Of a DNA stretch of 53,500 nucleotides, positions 28,501-39,960 are shown piece after piece; within the stretch, counting starts at the first letter, position 1; every line of letters begins with the position of its first letter. The stretch comes from Prorocentrum cordatum. Taxonomy: Eukaryota > Sar > Dinophyceae > Prorocentrales > Prorocentraceae. The stretch lies in the NCBI GenBank assembly GCA_963575745.1, contig CAUYUJ010015295.1:27501-81000 (forward strand). The letters are read 5' to 3'. The notes under the pieces were generated by a model that saw nothing but the letters and a program-made list of their open reading frames with translations, was not told where the DNA came from and did no database searches. Position numbers and translations under genes: made by a program.

Positions 28501-31500
28501 GTGCCCCCAGCAAGCAGCCCAAACCGCCCCGAGGCACCCCGAGACCACCCGAAACCCCAAGACCCCCCAAGACCCCCAAGAACCCCCAATAACCCCCAAG
28601 AACCAAGACCCAAAAGACACCCCAAAACCCCCAATACACCCACCGACCTCCAAGACCCCCAAGACCCCCAAGACCCCCAAGACCCCCCAAGACCCCCCAA
28701 GACCCCCCAAGAACCCCCAAGACCCCCAAGACCCCCAAGACCCCCAAGACCCCCCAAGGCCCCCCAAGACCCCCAAGACTCCTAAAGACCCAAGACCCCC
28801 TGAATGTCCCAAACGCCCATAAAGACCCCAAAAGGACCCAAGACCCCCAAGACCCCCTAGACCCCTCACGACCCCCAAACCACCCCAAGACCCCAAGACA
28901 CCCCAAGACACCCAAGACCCCCCACGACATCCAAGACCTCCAAGATCCCCAAGGCCCCCGATACCCCCAAGAGCACCCCACGACGCCCAAGTGGCCCAAG
29001 GGGCCCAAGACCCAAGACACCCGATGGTAGCCCGAAGCGCCCAACGCACCCGAGACGCCCACGACACCCAAACCACCGAAAGACACCGGAGACGCCGCGA
29101 AGGCCGCTCCTCGGTGCTGCCAGAGCGCGCAACTGTGGAGGAGAGAAGAAGCGGGCGATTTGTATTTCGTCGGTCCCCAGGGTCTGTCTCCCTCGTCGCC
29201 TCGGCTCGGTTCGCAATCGAAATTCTCAGAACGCACGAAACCGAACGAAAAAACAACAGGGAAGCGAAGCCCCGCCACCACGAGGCGCCCTCGGGCGCAA
29301 TGCCCGCAAGGGGAGGGCACACCCCTAGGGCCGATCATTGCCCCCCCCCCCAGTCGGAGGGCAAGGATGGATGGGCCCCCTCTGCCCGCATTTCGCTGGG
29401 ACGGCGAACGGAAGGACGGAGTGGGGCAGGGTCTTATTGGCGGCAGAGGCCCATTGCCGATCGGGCCGCGGGGTGACGCACAGAGAGCGCCCAGATAGCA
29501 GCCCTGCCCATCCTCTGAGGGAGGACGACCCCCAGCGGCAATCGGACTTACTTACATGACTTGTTGTTTGCCATGGCCTCCTATTTTGCCCAAGGAGGTG
29601 AAGGGCGGAGGAGGATCCAAGACGACCTTTGAGACACCATCCGAGACGACCAAACGGCCCGTCAATAATCTCCTTCCCAAAGGCCCAACAAGAATAACCA
29701 AAAGGATCTCCAAGACGCACTGGGTCCTGAGGGGAAACCGAAGACCAAAGGATGGCCCAAGACCCCCCAGACGGCCAGACGGGGCTCAGGACCACCTGCG
29801 CGAACAACAAGACCACCCAACGGAAATGCAGGGGGGTCCCTAACGAAGACCCAAGACCCAAAAACCCAAGGCGCCCTACTAAGCCCAAACCAAAACCGCT
29901 CCAAGGCCACCCAAGAGGCCCAAGACCCACAAGACGCCCAAGGCCCCCAAGACCCCCAATACCCCCACGGCCCAAGGCCCAATACCCCCACACCCAAAGA
30001 CACGCAAGACGCAAGACACCCAGGACCCCGAGACCCGAACCACCCAAGAACTCGATGACGCCCGAAGGCACCCCCCCAAGGCCCCCAGGACCCGCCAAGA
30101 CCCCCAAGACCCGCTTGGTCCAAGACATCCAAGACCCCCTAGACACTCCAAGGCCCCCAAGACCCCAACATGCACAAGACCCATAAACAACCAAAGACAC
30201 CAAAGGGACCCAAGACCCCCAAGACTCCCAAGACCCCAAGACCCCTCACACACACACACACACCCAAGGCCCCGCAAGACCCCCATGTCCCCCAAGACCC
30301 AAGCCCCCAAGACCCACACGACCGTCGCCAAGACACCCGAAGACCCCAACGACCCCCAAGGCCCTCAAGAATCACAAGAACCCCAAGACCCCCAAGACTC
30401 CAAGAGGCCCAAGAGGCCCACTGGACCCTGAAGGTGTTCAACGTTCCACGCCCAAAGACCCCAAAGGGACCCAAGACCCCCAAGACCCCAAGCCCCCCAA
30501 GACACCAAGACCCCCAAGGCCCAAGACCCACCGAGGCACCCCAAACTCTGACACCCAAAGGCACCCTTGGCCCACGACCCCCAAGACCCCTCCCCCCAAA
30601 ACCCCCCCAGACCCCCAAGACCCCAAGAGGCCCACGGCACCCGAAAAGCCCCAAACGCCCAAAGACACCAAAAGGGACCCGAGACCCACAGGGCCCTCTA
30701 TGACCCCCAACGCCCCCCCCCCCAAGACCCTCAAGACACCCCCAACCCCCAAGACCACCCAAGGCCCCCAAGACCCCAACCCCCAAGACTTGGCCCAAGA
30801 CCCCCAAATGCAAAATACCCCCAAAGACCCCTAAGACACCCAAGACACCCAAGACCCCGAGACCCAACACCCCCAAGACCCCGATGCCACCCGATGACCT
30901 CTCAAGACCCCCAAGACCACCCAAGACGCCCAAGACACCCTTGGCCCAAGACACCCAGCACATTCAAGACCCCCCAGGACACCCAAGACCCCCCAAGACT
31001 CCAAGAGGCCTAAAGGCACCACACACCAAAATACACCAAAGGGACCCAAGACTTGGCCCAAGGCCCCCAAGACCCCTCGAGACCCCCAGGGCCCCGCAAG
31101 ACCCCCACGACCCCCCAAGACACCTCAAGAGACCCCAAGACCGTCGCCACGCCACCCGACAGCCCCCAAGACCCCCAAGGACCTCAAGACCCTCAAGACC
31201 CCCAAGACCCCCAAGACCACCCAACACCCCCGATACCCCAAGAGGTCCAACGCCATAAGGGCCCCAAACTCCCAAAAACTTCAAAGGGACCCAGACACCC
31301 AAGACCCCAAAGACACCCAAGGCCCCCCAAGACCCCACAGCCTGTCACAAGCATCCCAAGAGCTCCCCAAGACCCAATGCCCCCAAGACCCCCAAGACCG
31401 CCAAGACACCCGAGACCTTCAAGACCCCCCGCGACGCCCAAGAAGCCCACGACACTCACGACACCCGATGGTGGCCCGAAACGCCCAAGGCGCCCTAAGA

Positions 31501-33800
31501 CTACCAAGCCGCCCCAAGGCACCTCAAGACCCTCAAGACCCCTAAAACCCCAAGGCGCCCAGGCCCAAGACCCCCAAGGCCCAAGAAGACCCAAAGACCC
31601 CCACATGCCCCCAAGACACCCTGCGACCCCCGCGATCCCGAGATCCGAGACCCCCAAGACCCAGATAACACCCGACGGCCCCCAAAGACCAAGACCTCCG
31701 AAGGCGCAGGCCCCCAAGGCCCTACGACCCCCAAGGCCCCCCCGAAGACCCCGCGCAACCCAAAATATTCTAAGGGGCCCAAGCTCCCCTAAATGCCCCA
31801 ACCACTCAAAGACCCCACAGGGACCCAATACCCCCCAAACCCCCCAGGAACCCACAAGCCCACCAAGACCCCAACAGACCACCGCGACCCCAAATACCCA
31901 CCCTAAGACCCCGCCCAAGACCCCCAAGACCCACGACCCCCAAGACCCCAAGATCACCAAGAACCCCCAAGGCCACCTGAAGGAGACACCCCACGACCCC
32001 CAAGACCACCCAGGATTCCCAGAAACCCAATACATCATAAACGCCCCAAACGCCCGACACCAAACGGTCCCCCCCAATACACCCGAGACCACCCCAAGAC
32101 CCCAAAGACACTTATGACACCCCAAAAGCGCCCACACGACCAAGACCCCCAAGACACCAGAGGCACCCAAGACCCAAAAGATGGCCCAAGACCACCCCCA
32201 CGACGCCCAAGAAGCCCATGACACTCACGACACCCGATGGTGGCCCGAAACGCCCACGGCAGCCGCGACACCCAAGACGCCCAAGACATTGAAACGCATT
32301 GGAGACGCAAAGGCAGCCCCTTGGTGCTGCCAGCGCGCGCAGCTGTGGAGGAGAAGGGGGGGGTGCGACTTTTGCGTCGCCGAGACGACCAAACGACCGT
32401 TCACGAAGCCCCTTTCCCAGAGACCGTAGCGCACCTCTTTGTGTATGACCAAGGCAACACAATTGGAGACAAGCCGCTCAAAAGAAGCCCAAAGCCCAAA
32501 GCCACCTGACAGAAACCCAAGGCCCATCGACCAACTGAAGCCGCAGCAGATCCCTTGGACAAGCCCAATGTCCCTTGAAAAAGGCCCAGGACCAAGATCC
32601 CACCACGAAGACCCACGCTCCCTAGCAAGCCGAAGGCCACCGTGGAAGTGTCAGCCCCCCCCCCCCGCTACCCCCCAGGACCCCCGAGACCCGCACGACT
32701 CCAAGAGGCCCCCCAAGACATCCTAAGCCCCCGACTGGCCCAATACACCCAAGACGCACAAGGCGCCCAATGACACCCAGACGACCCAAGGCCACCAAGA
32801 TCCCCAGACGATCCAACGCCCCCAAAACACCCAAGACCCCCAAGACACCCAAACGGCCCAAGACCCCTCAAACCTCCAATGCCCCAAAGACCACCAAGCG
32901 GTCCAGCACCCCGCAGATCGCAGACCCCGAAGCCTCCCAATCTATCCACGATCGCAAAGATTTCATAGAACCCCAAGACACCCTCAAGAGCCCCCAGGCA
33001 CCCATCACACCGAACGCTCCACGACCCAAAAGACTACCCCCCGCCCGCCCACCCCCAGGACCATCAAGATACCCCCAAATCCAGAAGACACCCGAGGGCC
33101 CAACACCCCAAAGCCTCCCCGAGACTCTCCAAGACCCCCACTGCCCCGAAGAAGCAAAACACAGACCCCCAAGACGATCAAGGCCACCAAGGCCACCAAC
33201 GGCATTGGAGATACCACAGACCCCACAGACACCAAGCGCACAAGACACCCAGGAGACCCAAGAACCCTACGACCCCCAGCCCCAGGTGTTACTGCGGAGG
33301 CCCGAGGCGCCGAAAAACAGGACCCCGCCCCCCAACATAATAATACACATGACGCCCAAGATACCCACCATGCTGAATATGTCGCGTATGCCCACGATGT
33401 CAGAGCAATCCAATATACAATAGATAGGTACCCAGGTACCGCGCAACCGATTTAGCCAATGCGCATTTGTTACACCAGAGGCCATTCCGCCAAAATGCAC
33501 AATACACAACCAATGCCAAAAGTACCCAACAACCCTTGCGGTGCCCAAGGCACCACAGACACTCAAACGACCCAGTTGCCCCTATAAGCCCGAGGCCCCC
33601 TAGGCACCAACGGCACCCGAGGCATCAAACTTGCCCGAGATACACAAGACCACCTCCAACACCCAGGACGCCCAATAAGAACAAAGGCCCCAAGACGATC
33701 ACGACCCACCCAACACCCAAGATACAACTGATACCCAAGATACCCCCCAAGCCTAAGACGCCCAAGACACCGCCGTCGTCATCGTTACCGTCGCCGCCCA
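28500..33800. repeat. CCCAAGACC minisatellite, tract 1 (~5.3 kb)
   Basis: Degenerate 9-bp units (AAGACCCCC), mostly C/A/G on the + strand, broken by unique-looking blocks at 28960-29340, 29325-29950 and 32160-32640. Frames translate to PKTPKTP/QDPQDP on the + strand and to GVLGVLG/WGSWGSW on the - strand. These recur without stops because 9 is divisible by 3; none is taken as coding. A block starting ACGACACCCGATGGTGGCCC repeats near 29010 (variant), 31450 and 32225. Confidence 0.9.
29325..29950. repeat. Block inverted relative to its copy at 51675-52310
   Basis: Forward marks AGGGCAAGGATGGATG (29360), CGATCGGGCCGCGGGGTGAC, CTCTGAGGGAGGACG and CACTGGGTCCTGAGG appear as reverse complements, in reverse order, at 51675-52310, while sequence on both outer sides matches in direct orientation. 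No transposase or recombinase gene lies in the block. Confidence 0.85.
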
Positions 33801-35400
33801 AGACGCGAAATTACCCAAGACGGTGGCGAAGAGCTGTCTGGTTGAGCAAAGCCCCTTCCCTATCGCAGACAACATGGCAAACTGATACAAATAATAATTC
33901 CAAACTGCCAAACACAGTCTGAAGCAAATCTCAGTCGGATGCAACATACAATAGGTTGTGAAACACTCTGCTGCACCGAACCCTCGGACCTGGAAAGAAC
34001 GTCAGATGAAAAAACGCAATATTGTGTGAAATGCAAGGCGCAAACCGCCTCCGCACAAGCGTACTCGAACATGAAATCAGATGTGACCCGCAGTCGGATG
34101 ATAATCATAATCGGGCGTGAATCAATGTCGAATGCAACATGCAAATTGGGAGCGTGATTCGCCGACGCCAGCGAGACGGCGAATTCAAATGATATATGCG
34201 CCAGAACATATCCCCGAACCGCCCTGGGACCTTAGAAGCTATGACGCCCGCTCTATAACGCCTAATGGTTCTCTTGGGTGCCTCACAAGTCATCCCCTGG
34301 CCTCGCCCTGGGCCTGGACCCCTTGCCCTGCGGGGCGTCGAATAGCTCTTGCTGACCAGGAAGGCTCTAAGAGAGTACCAGGGGGGCCAATCGAGACCTC
34401 TCCCCCAGCCCTGCCCCGCCTGCCACTGTCCACCAACACCCACCAGGCAGTACGCGATAACTTCTAATTTCCAGCGCGCCTCCGATGGACTCTAAGCATG
34501 CTTCAGGACGGTCCAGCCATCCCCACGACCCTGAGAGCGGGGCCAACAGGGAGAGCGACCGCGCTCGCCCAACGGGCCCACGAACGCCAACATGGCTAAC
34601 AAGCCTACCTTTGCGCAAAACCACAGCCCTACCATCATCATCGACACCTCCACCATCATCAAGTCCAAAGGCCCACAAAGGCCCCCATACCTCAACGGCC
34701 TCACATATCCCCAACCTGCCGTCGACAAGAACATCAGAATACGGCCCATGACGCCCAAGATACCGCACGCGCCCCAGACACCCAATACCCTAAAAATCCA
34801 GAGTGCCGCCCAGACCCCTAAGAAGCCAGCGGCATCCAAGACGCCCAAGGCCTTCAAGATACCCAAGACACCTGCGGTGGTAGTGATATTGAGGGTGGTG
34901 CGGGCACGGCTGATGATGAGGATGTTGTTGAGAGAGAGGGGATATGGAGAAGCATGATGACGACAGTGAAGGGAATAATAATGGCAAGGATAACAAGGGT
35001 AAAGGCGATAAGGGTAAGAATGGCGATGACCACAACGAAGAAGAATAATGGTTGTATGTCGGGCACCATTGCGACGTTTACCCTTAAACTGTGTTGGCGG
35101 TCGATACCAACATCGTGATGATGTCAGCAAGCGACAACGGTTTAGACATTAGTGGGATATTGTTGTTGCATGTTGCTAATGACACACAGTATTATGAGGA
35201 ACATTGGGCACAATGCAAACACTACGTGTGCTACTATGCTAACGCAAGCGGCGCCCAAAACTATTGTTTACATACAGGGACTGGGACCGCTACAATTGGT
35301 TGAAACACCAATGGGGTAGTTGGGAGACCTTATGGGGGAGGCACCGTTCAAGACACCCATCAACAAGGTATCACTGAGAAACGGAACGTGTGAGGGGTGC
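33800..35400. other. No supported gene
   Basis: Composition returns to near 50% GC between 33850 and 34200 and at 35050-35320. Bases 34740-34880 still carry a few CCCAAGAC units. No splice-supported ORF or RNA gene was recognised. Confidence 0.5.
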
Positions 35401-35403
35401 CGC

Positions 35404-36448
35404 TTAGACGGCCCGCCAATCCTTGTATTCCTCAGGGCTGAGGCCCCGCTTCCGCTTGCTGGCCCGCACGAACGTTGCCTGGGTCCTGGCCACGTCGCTG
35501 GGGAAGAACACTTTAGTAGCAGGCACCTTCAAGCCGACCATTGCATCACAAAACTCATTGTCGAACTCTGAAACCTCGTTGCACTTCATCGCAATCTGGG
35601 ACGGGCTGCCGTGCTGGCAGAAGGCGCGAGCCGTCGGGCCGCAGTTCCAGCACAGAGGACCCGATGGTAATAGCACCTCCAAGGCCAGAGGCAATGGCAG
35701 CATCATTCGGATTACCAGGCTGCCCCCCTCAGTTGAATCCTATGTCCCTGAAGTTTCCATGGGACCGAAAGCCACCAGGAGAAGGAAGAGGGTATATCCG
35801 AATGTTGCTGAGGAAGTTGGGAAGGCAATCGTGACGGGGCGATCCTGGAGGAGACCCCCTGAGGGGTCAACGGCAGACGACCCCGAGAAGCAATCCTGGA
35901 GGGGCCATCCCTGGAGGGACCACCCTGGAGGGGACGGCAACCCGAATACGACTGCGATCATTGAAACACAGAAGTCCTCCTTCCAGTGCTTACCCTCCTT
36001 CTTCCACTGGATCTGGTAGCCGCCCCACTGCTTGCAGTCATACTGCTCGTGCTTCGGGGCATGCTTCAAGGTGTTGCCGCAGTCGCGCCGCTCGCACTTA
36101 TCACTGGGATTGCCCATGTACTCGCCAAGGAAGCTCTCAAGGCCAGCTGCCGACAGAGGCTGGACAAGTTCGAGGCCCTTCTTGGACCCAGGATGCTTAG
36201 TAGGCGTCGTCGTTCCGGCCTTGCCACATGCCTTGGCACCCTTGCCCGAGCCAGCACCGCCGCGCGGCCGCGTCGGCTTAGCAGGAGTCACCGCGGGAGA
36301 CGAACAGGATGATGGCGACGCCTCAACCATTGCCGTGCCGCCAGCTGGCATCTGGTCGTCGGTGGCGGATGGTTGAGGACCACCTCCTTTGCTTTTCCTG
36401 CCCTTCGAAGGGCCAGATGATGCTCCAGGCGGGCCAGGTCGCTTCATC
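35404..36448 (-). CDS. Unrecognised protein with Cys/Trp/His clusters, two exons
   Basis: The minus-strand ATG at 36448 (MKRPGPPGASSG) opens a Ser/Pro/Gly/Lys-rich segment, followed by a compact domain (CERRDCGNTLKHAPKHEQYD then CKQWGGYQIQW) to about 35965. A second exon from ~35680 reads LCWNCGPTARAFCQHG and ends at the TAA at 35404 with a basic tail (ASKRKRGLSPEEYKDW). The Cys pairs suggest metal binding across the exon junction. The intron (about 35680-35960) has no convincing GT-AG pair in the right phase, so the edges are approximate. Family unknown; a nuclear or nucleic-acid role is only a guess from the basic tail. Confidence 0.5.
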
Positions 36449-36879
36449 TCTGCGAGATCTGAATATGGAGTAAGCGTTGGGCTGCAACGGAACGTGAAGT
36501 AGAGCGTCACAGCAGCCCAAAGCAATACGAACACAGCACCTGGCTGCATAGAGATATGAAAGCCTTGGGCCGATGCGGCCCTGGCGCATGCGAAACATAG
36601 TAGACGCCCAGACGGTACTCCCAAGACGGCTCCGCCTGGCCCCACCCTGGAGCCCTCCCAAGACGGCCCACCGCAATTGCACTGTATAGATTGCGCCACC
36701 GATTGCACAACATAGAGCGCACCATAGATTGCACCACGCATTACTCTAAGAGGTTGTTGATTGCCATAGGTTACATCAGACGAATTGCGCAACCTATATT
36801 GGATAATACTTTTGGCTGGCACGGAGTGGGGCCGCCATCCAATCCCAATTGGCAGCAGCTCTGCCCTTCCAAGACGACC

Positions 36880-36990
36880 CCCCCCTAGACGCCATCCCTA
36901 GATGCCGCCCTAGACGATCCCCCTAGACGACTCCACCTAGACGGCCTTCCCAAGACGCCCTCCCTAGACGTTCCACCAAGATGGCATTCC
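36880..36990. repeat. CCTAGACGNC degenerate repeat
   Basis: About eight 13-16 bp units (CCCTAGACGCCATCC, CCCTAGACGATCCCC, CCAAGACGCCCTCC), related to 21530-21660. Bases 36450-36880 upstream carry similar isolated units and direct repeats of GATTGCACCAC/GATTGCACAAC. Confidence 0.6.
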
Positions 36991-37203
36991 CAAGACAGCT
37001 CCTCAAAGATTGGACCACATAGAGTTCACCATACATTGCACAACATGAGTGCCGCACCACATAGCGCTCACCATTGCACAACAGAGCGCGGCAAGTATTC
37101 ACACTGGACGGTCGCTTAACATAGATTGTACCAGCTAGATCGCACCACAACGCCATGGCCGATAGCTTCAGTATAATGGCATCGGGAACTCTCATCGCCG
37201 CCG

Positions 37204-37295
37204 CCGTCGTGTCACCATCGGCGTTGCCGCAGCCGTCGATGGTGAAGTGATCATCACCATCGACGGCTGCGGCAACGTCGATGGTGACACGACGG
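37204..37295. repeat. 42-bp inverted repeat with an 8-base loop
   Basis: Arms 37204-37245 and 37254-37295 match at 41 of 42 positions; the core arm reads GCAGCCGTCGATGGTGA and the loop is AGTGATCA. No target-site duplication is evident. As RNA or extruded DNA it would form a near-perfect cruciform. Confidence 0.9.
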
Positions 37296-37600
37296 CGCCG
37301 TCGTCATCACCATTGTAAGCGACCATTGAGCACTGAGCCCAAACCAATTATTATAATGGTGGCCAACAAAGATGAAACTCTCAGTCTCGAAGCGCCAAGC
37401 TGCGCATAGCACAAATCTTGAATATGAAGTCCTCGTGTCCTGCTCCATCCTCCTTTGCTTTGGGCAACCTCTTCACCCGTCCCCCCGACCCTCCTCCTTT
37501 CTCGTCAGCCTCAGCCTCAACCTGTCCATTCAAGCTGACCCGCAGTCGCAGGCGAGGCTGGCCAAGCTGGCAATATATAAACCAGATATCACATGACAGC

Positions 37601-38557
37601 TTAAATGGGCTGCTGGGTCTCCGATGGCCCCTCGAACCCGAGAGTGCTCGGAAAATCACCATCAGGAAGCAGAGAACCAACAGAATCGCCGAGGTCCAGG
37701 GGCGGCAACGACGACGCTTGCGAACCGCCATCTGCTGCCAGCGACGCTCGCAACGCCGTCCTAAACCTGCTGCTGGAGCCGTCGACAGGAGCCCCAGACG
37801 ACTGCTGAACGCCGACAGGAGCCACAACTGGCAGGTGCTGGATGCCTTTCTCAGCAGCCTCCTTCTCAACGGCAGACTCAAAAACTTTGTTGTGTAGGAC
37901 AGCCTGGACAGCTGCTAACGGCTCTTGCGAATCCTCCACCAGAGTTGCCTCATCTGACCTAATGGGTGGCGGGGCTTGGGATGCGCCCTCATCATCGCCC
38001 TTACCCTCGACTGGCAGGGACGGGGTGGTGCTTGGATGGACGGTCACTGGCATACTTTGAGACCCGCCGATCTGGAAAACTCTGGGCGCAGGCTGAGAAA
38101 GATCAGGGCGGCTGCCCGCTGGGGTCAGCGCCTTCGCCACCACGCTCGGGGCGGCGCTCGGCCGCGGCGGCGCCGCAGTCGGTGACTGCTGCTGCGGCAC
38201 AGGGAGAGGCTCGATCGGCACCTTCGGGGACGGCTGCTCGCCCACAAACTCCACATCGCTAGATCCACCATCGTGCGGCGGTCCTGGCGACGCTTGCCTC
38301 TGCCGCTTCTCAGGCGGCTGTCCTGGCGACGCGCCCTGCGCTGCCTCCTGTGGGGCCTGGCTGGCACCCGCAGCAGCACTGGCGCTCTGGCTGGCACCCG
38401 CGGCAGCACTGGCGCCTGGAGCCTTCGGCACGATCTCGATCTCCGCGGGGATTGAGAAGCGAAGCTCGCCGCGCATGTTCTCGGACAGCCCAGCCACCTG
38501 CAGCTGCAGACGGAGCGTGTGCCCTCGGACCTTGAACACGTTCAGGTCTACGGACAT
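37601..38557 (-). CDS. Unrecognised low-complexity protein with a compact N-terminal domain (318 aa)
   Basis: The ATG at 38557 is chosen because the reading becomes ordered there (MSVDLNVFKVRGHTLRLQLQ); an upstream ATG at 38614 adds only a hydrophobic 19-residue leader that could be a signal peptide or untranslated sequence. Residues 1-48 form a beta-like segment (RGELRFSIPAEIEIVP). Residues ~50-80 hold a duplicated GASAAAGASQ unit, and the rest is Pro/Ser/Gln-rich and acidic, probably disordered. It ends at a TAA at 37601. It could be the 5' part of the gene at 35404-36448 on the same strand, ~1.1 kb downstream, if that TAA lies in an intron; this cannot be settled here. Confidence 0.5.
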   Translation of the reverse strand: MSVDLNVFKVRGHTLRLQLQVAGLSENMRGELRFSIPAEIEIVPKAPGASAAAGASQSASAAAGASQAPQEAAQGASPGQPPEKRQRQASPGPPHDGGSSDVEFVGEQPSPKVPIEPLPVPQQQSPTAAPPRPSAAPSVVAKALTPAGSRPDLSQPAPRVFQIGGSQSMPVTVHPSTTPSLPVEGKGDDEGASQAPPPIRSDEATLVEDSQEPLAAVQAVLHNKVFESAVEKEAAEKGIQHLPVVAPVGVQQSSGAPVDGSSSRFRTALRASLAADGGSQASSLPPLDLGDSVGSLLPDGDFPSTLGFEGPSETQQPI

Positions 38558-38619
38558 TGCGGAGGCCCACAAGCAAGCACAGAGAAGAAGAGGCTGTAAA
38601 CGCGGAGCGCACATTTATG

Positions 38620-39800
38620 TGGATATGCAACTCAGCCACGGATGGCTACGGAAAAGCAACGGTGGTGACGGAACACACATACCCAAATCCGCCTGGCAGA
38701 ATTTACACACCCAAACGGGCCACGTACCCCATCGCACGGACTGCTCATGTGATCTTCAGGCCGGAACGCCGCCAGTGCGGATGAACGGTGACGGGCGCAT
38801 CCCATGCCATTCTGGTAGCTGAGAACACGCTCGCAAGCCAACCCTCTGGCTGGATACAGGTGGGCACGGCACGGGAACGGAAAATATCGGATACACCGCT
38901 ACGCTACTTTCGAGCTGGATTCATGCGTTATACTATCATAACCAACGGCTGGATTCATGCGCCACTGTCATAACGGAAACAGCGCTGCGCCGAACGTCAA
39001 CTTTCCTGCTCCTGATCCCCTTCCTCCTTCTCCTCCCACCCCCCTCATGCGGAGTGGTGGAAAACGACAACGGCCACATGCAATGACATTCTTGCTACCG
39101 ACATGAAAAACGACATGTCCTGTTCCACCACAGTGTGTTCCAACATCTATACAATCATACGTACAGTGCATTGTGCTAACCTGCGTTGTGGCACCATGAT
39201 GCATGGCATCCCGCCAACACTCCTGTGCGATACTACGCGACCATATTATGTATGTTGTGTTTCGTTGTTATAATATTAGGCTGTGTCACGCAGCTGTGCT
39301 ACACGATGGTGTAATGCGCAAGCGACGTCCAAATAACTTGTTTGCACGTTAGCACTCGACTCAGAAACCATATAACCATCGACTAACGCTTGCATGCGCA
39401 AGGTTTTTGACGCCGTTCATCCGCACAGCCGCAGCCACGCATGAACCGCATCAGGCGCTTTGTTGTAAACATAGTAGCATGACATTTATGGCGCACATCA
39501 TATGAACGCGTAACACACGTTATTGTGTTATACACGCGCAAGTGATAACGCAAAACGAACGGTGGGCTGGACAAACAACCCGCCCTTGTCTTCAACGCAA
39601 TCGTGGCCCACGCTAGGCTACGCCATGCCACAGGCTTCTTGTGCTGGCGAACACCGCGCTGCAATGAACAATTGATGTCTGACCTTTTTGCTGTGTTTAA
39701 ACTATTCGCTGCGGCGCCGCAACAGCCCATTTCGCCAAATGACCAGACGCGTCACCCCTACGGCGCAAGCCTGGCGCCTAACGCGCTGGCAAGCTCGCAT
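38620..39800. other. No supported gene
   Basis: Mixed composition, with only short ORFs. ATGCGTTATACTATCATAAC and CTGGATTCATGCG occur twice-like near 38920-38960. Nothing else recognised. Confidence 0.5.
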
Positions 39801-39810
39801 GGCTGCGGTG

Positions 39811-39960
39811 GCGCGCGAAGCGCGCCGAAATATTGTGTACTTTTCGCGATGGGCATGATCCTTGTTCGGCGCGCGAAGCGCGCCGCGAAACGGTGGCCAA
39901 TGTTGGCGATGGACAGTGGCTGGCCTCCCAGTTCCGCGCGCGAGGCGCGCTGCGAAACAG
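39811..39960. repeat. Three GCGCGCGARGCGCGC hairpins
   Basis: GGCGCGCGAAGCGCGCC near 39810, CGGCGCGCGAAGCGCGCCG near 39868, and GCGCGCGAGGCGCGC near 39936. Each has 6-8 bp arms and a 3-base loop (GAA or GAG). Spacing is 58 and 68 bp. Confidence 0.8.
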
